Source: Ahaetulla prasina (Eukaryota; Chordata; Lepidosauria; Squamata; Colubridae). From it: a stretch of DNA of 64,000 nucleotides. Below are positions 63,362 to 64,000 of the stretch, one piece after another. Location of the stretch: positions 11,397,314-11,461,313 of the forward strand of contig NC_080548.1 in NCBI RefSeq assembly GCF_028640845.1. The letters run 5' to 3'. Every line of letters begins with the position of its first letter. Within the stretch, counting starts at the first letter, position 1. The translations under genes and the position numbers were made by a program. The notes under the pieces were generated by a model. The model worked only from the letters and a program-made list of their open reading frames with translations, searched no databases and was not told the origin of the DNA.

Positions 63362-63977
63362 TGTTGTGACCCAGGCCCAAGTAGGTAGTAGGAAACTCAC
63401 TCAGTGTAAAAACAAACAAACTTTATTAGAACAGCTGAGAATTAACTCATTCTCAGCGTAGTCCAACTAAATTAAAGCAAATTCCTCCCAACACAATTCC
63501 TCAGTCCTATCACCAACCTTGGTCCAATTAGGCAAACTGCCAAAGGCCTTTCTTGGCAAAAGTTCAGAAGACACTGATACAAAACAAATGCAACAAGACA
63601 AAGCTACCAACATTTGTTTTCCAGCAAAGAGCCCAAACGTCGTTGCTGGTCTTTTAAGCCTTATGGGAGAGGCCAATCATCTCTTGGCCCTACTCCCAAG
63701 TCATCCTCTTTGCTTGAGCTGCTCTTGCCTTCTGGCAGCTCTTCTCATGCATGCATTAGGAACAGGCTCCTCCTGTTCCTCTGCCTCACTACTGTCAGCC
63801 TCTGAAGGCTCTGGAGTCCGCACCTCACTCCCCGATGGCCCTGGCCTCACCTCAGCCTCTGACGCAGAGCCCTCATCCGGGCCTTCCCCAGCCTCCAGGA
63901 CTGGCCCATGTTCTTCCTCAGCCTCATCGCTGTCTGACTCCATTGCCAGCTCCACAGGCTGCTGGCAGACCACAACA
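63362..63977 (-). mobile_element. solo LTR, inverted copy of the 4.3-kb LTR
   Basis: A 616-bp minus-strand copy with the same ends (TGTTGTGGTCTGCC; GGTCACAACA), the TATA-like region CCATAAGGCTTAAAAG and AATAAAG near its 3' end. The flanks TAAGC/CAAGC match 4 of 5. Its 5' half contains a 90-codon acidic open frame (63973..63701). No internal genes lie next to it. Confidence 0.82.
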
Positions 63978-64000
63978 CAAGCCCCATTTTTATTCTAACC

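Noticed and set aside
12177..64000. Upstream AP-2 exons, including the large Pro/Tyr-rich transactivation exon
   Set aside because: No frame with that composition was found on the minus strand.

Overview
The window is vertebrate nuclear DNA and most resembles a squamate reptile, probably a snake. The clues are CR1-type LINE 3' ends that run into (ATTCT)n/(AATAG)n pentamer tails, dense hAT and pogo-like miniature transposons, tRNA-derived SINEs whose 3' ends look LINE-derived, an R4/Dong-like LINE remnant, and a GATA/GACA (Bkm-like) block. No species is claimed. There is no prokaryotic gene organisation, CRISPR array or rRNA gene. Almost every open frame lies in a transposon or simple repeat.

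Only one host gene is supported: two consecutive minus-strand exons of an AP-2 transcription factor, best matched from memory to TFAP2E. They are 11948..12176 and 10510..10628, separated by a 1,319-bp intron. They encode the start of the basic DNA-binding/dimerisation region. Splice sites and phases agree exactly. No upstream or downstream exon was found, so the gene probably extends out of the window on both sides and much of the sequence may be intronic.

Layout: 1-10.1 kb holds MITEs, CR1 fragments and a solo LTR (4.3-4.9 kb). 10.5-12.2 kb holds the AP-2 exons. 12.2-21 kb has decayed sequence, hAT and pogo-like MITEs, a 187-bp solo LTR and a complete SINE with a 14-bp target duplication. 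21.1-23.8 kb is a hAT MITE split by two LINE fragments, one with an uninterrupted reverse-transcriptase frame. 25.4-27.6 kb is a tandem duplication of about 1.06 kb, one copy of which contains a perfect 66-bp palindrome. 29.9-34.4 kb is a nearly full-length but frameshifted LINE with endonuclease and reverse transcriptase. 34.5-35.5 kb is a CR1 carrying a nested hAT and a nested SINE. 41.0-41.8 kb is a hAT element whose middle has become a 48-bp minisatellite. 44.0-44.45 kb is a (CCTT)n tract. 46-48 kb shows LINE tails flanked on both sides by pentamer arrays. 51.2-51.9 kb is a hAT-type element, bounded by a perfect 8-bp target duplication, that carries a spliced-looking host coding fragment. 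53-57 kb is densely nested. 58.3-58.8 kb is Bkm-like. 60.2-61.8 kb holds R4-like LINE remnants among triplet repeats. A second copy of the first LTR lies inverted at 63.4-64.0 kb.

The transposons record an order of events: hAT inside pogo-like elements, LTR inside pogo-like, SINE inside pogo-like, LINE inside hAT, and hAT plus SINE inside CR1. Many insertions still have readable target-site duplications. The best candidates for something undescribed are the gene-carrying hAT (51222..51909), the minisatellite-bearing hAT (40962..41826), the palindrome difference between tandem copies (27383..27448), the unidentified repeat pair at 50.6 and 53.7 kb, and the B-box insertion at 40262..40499.
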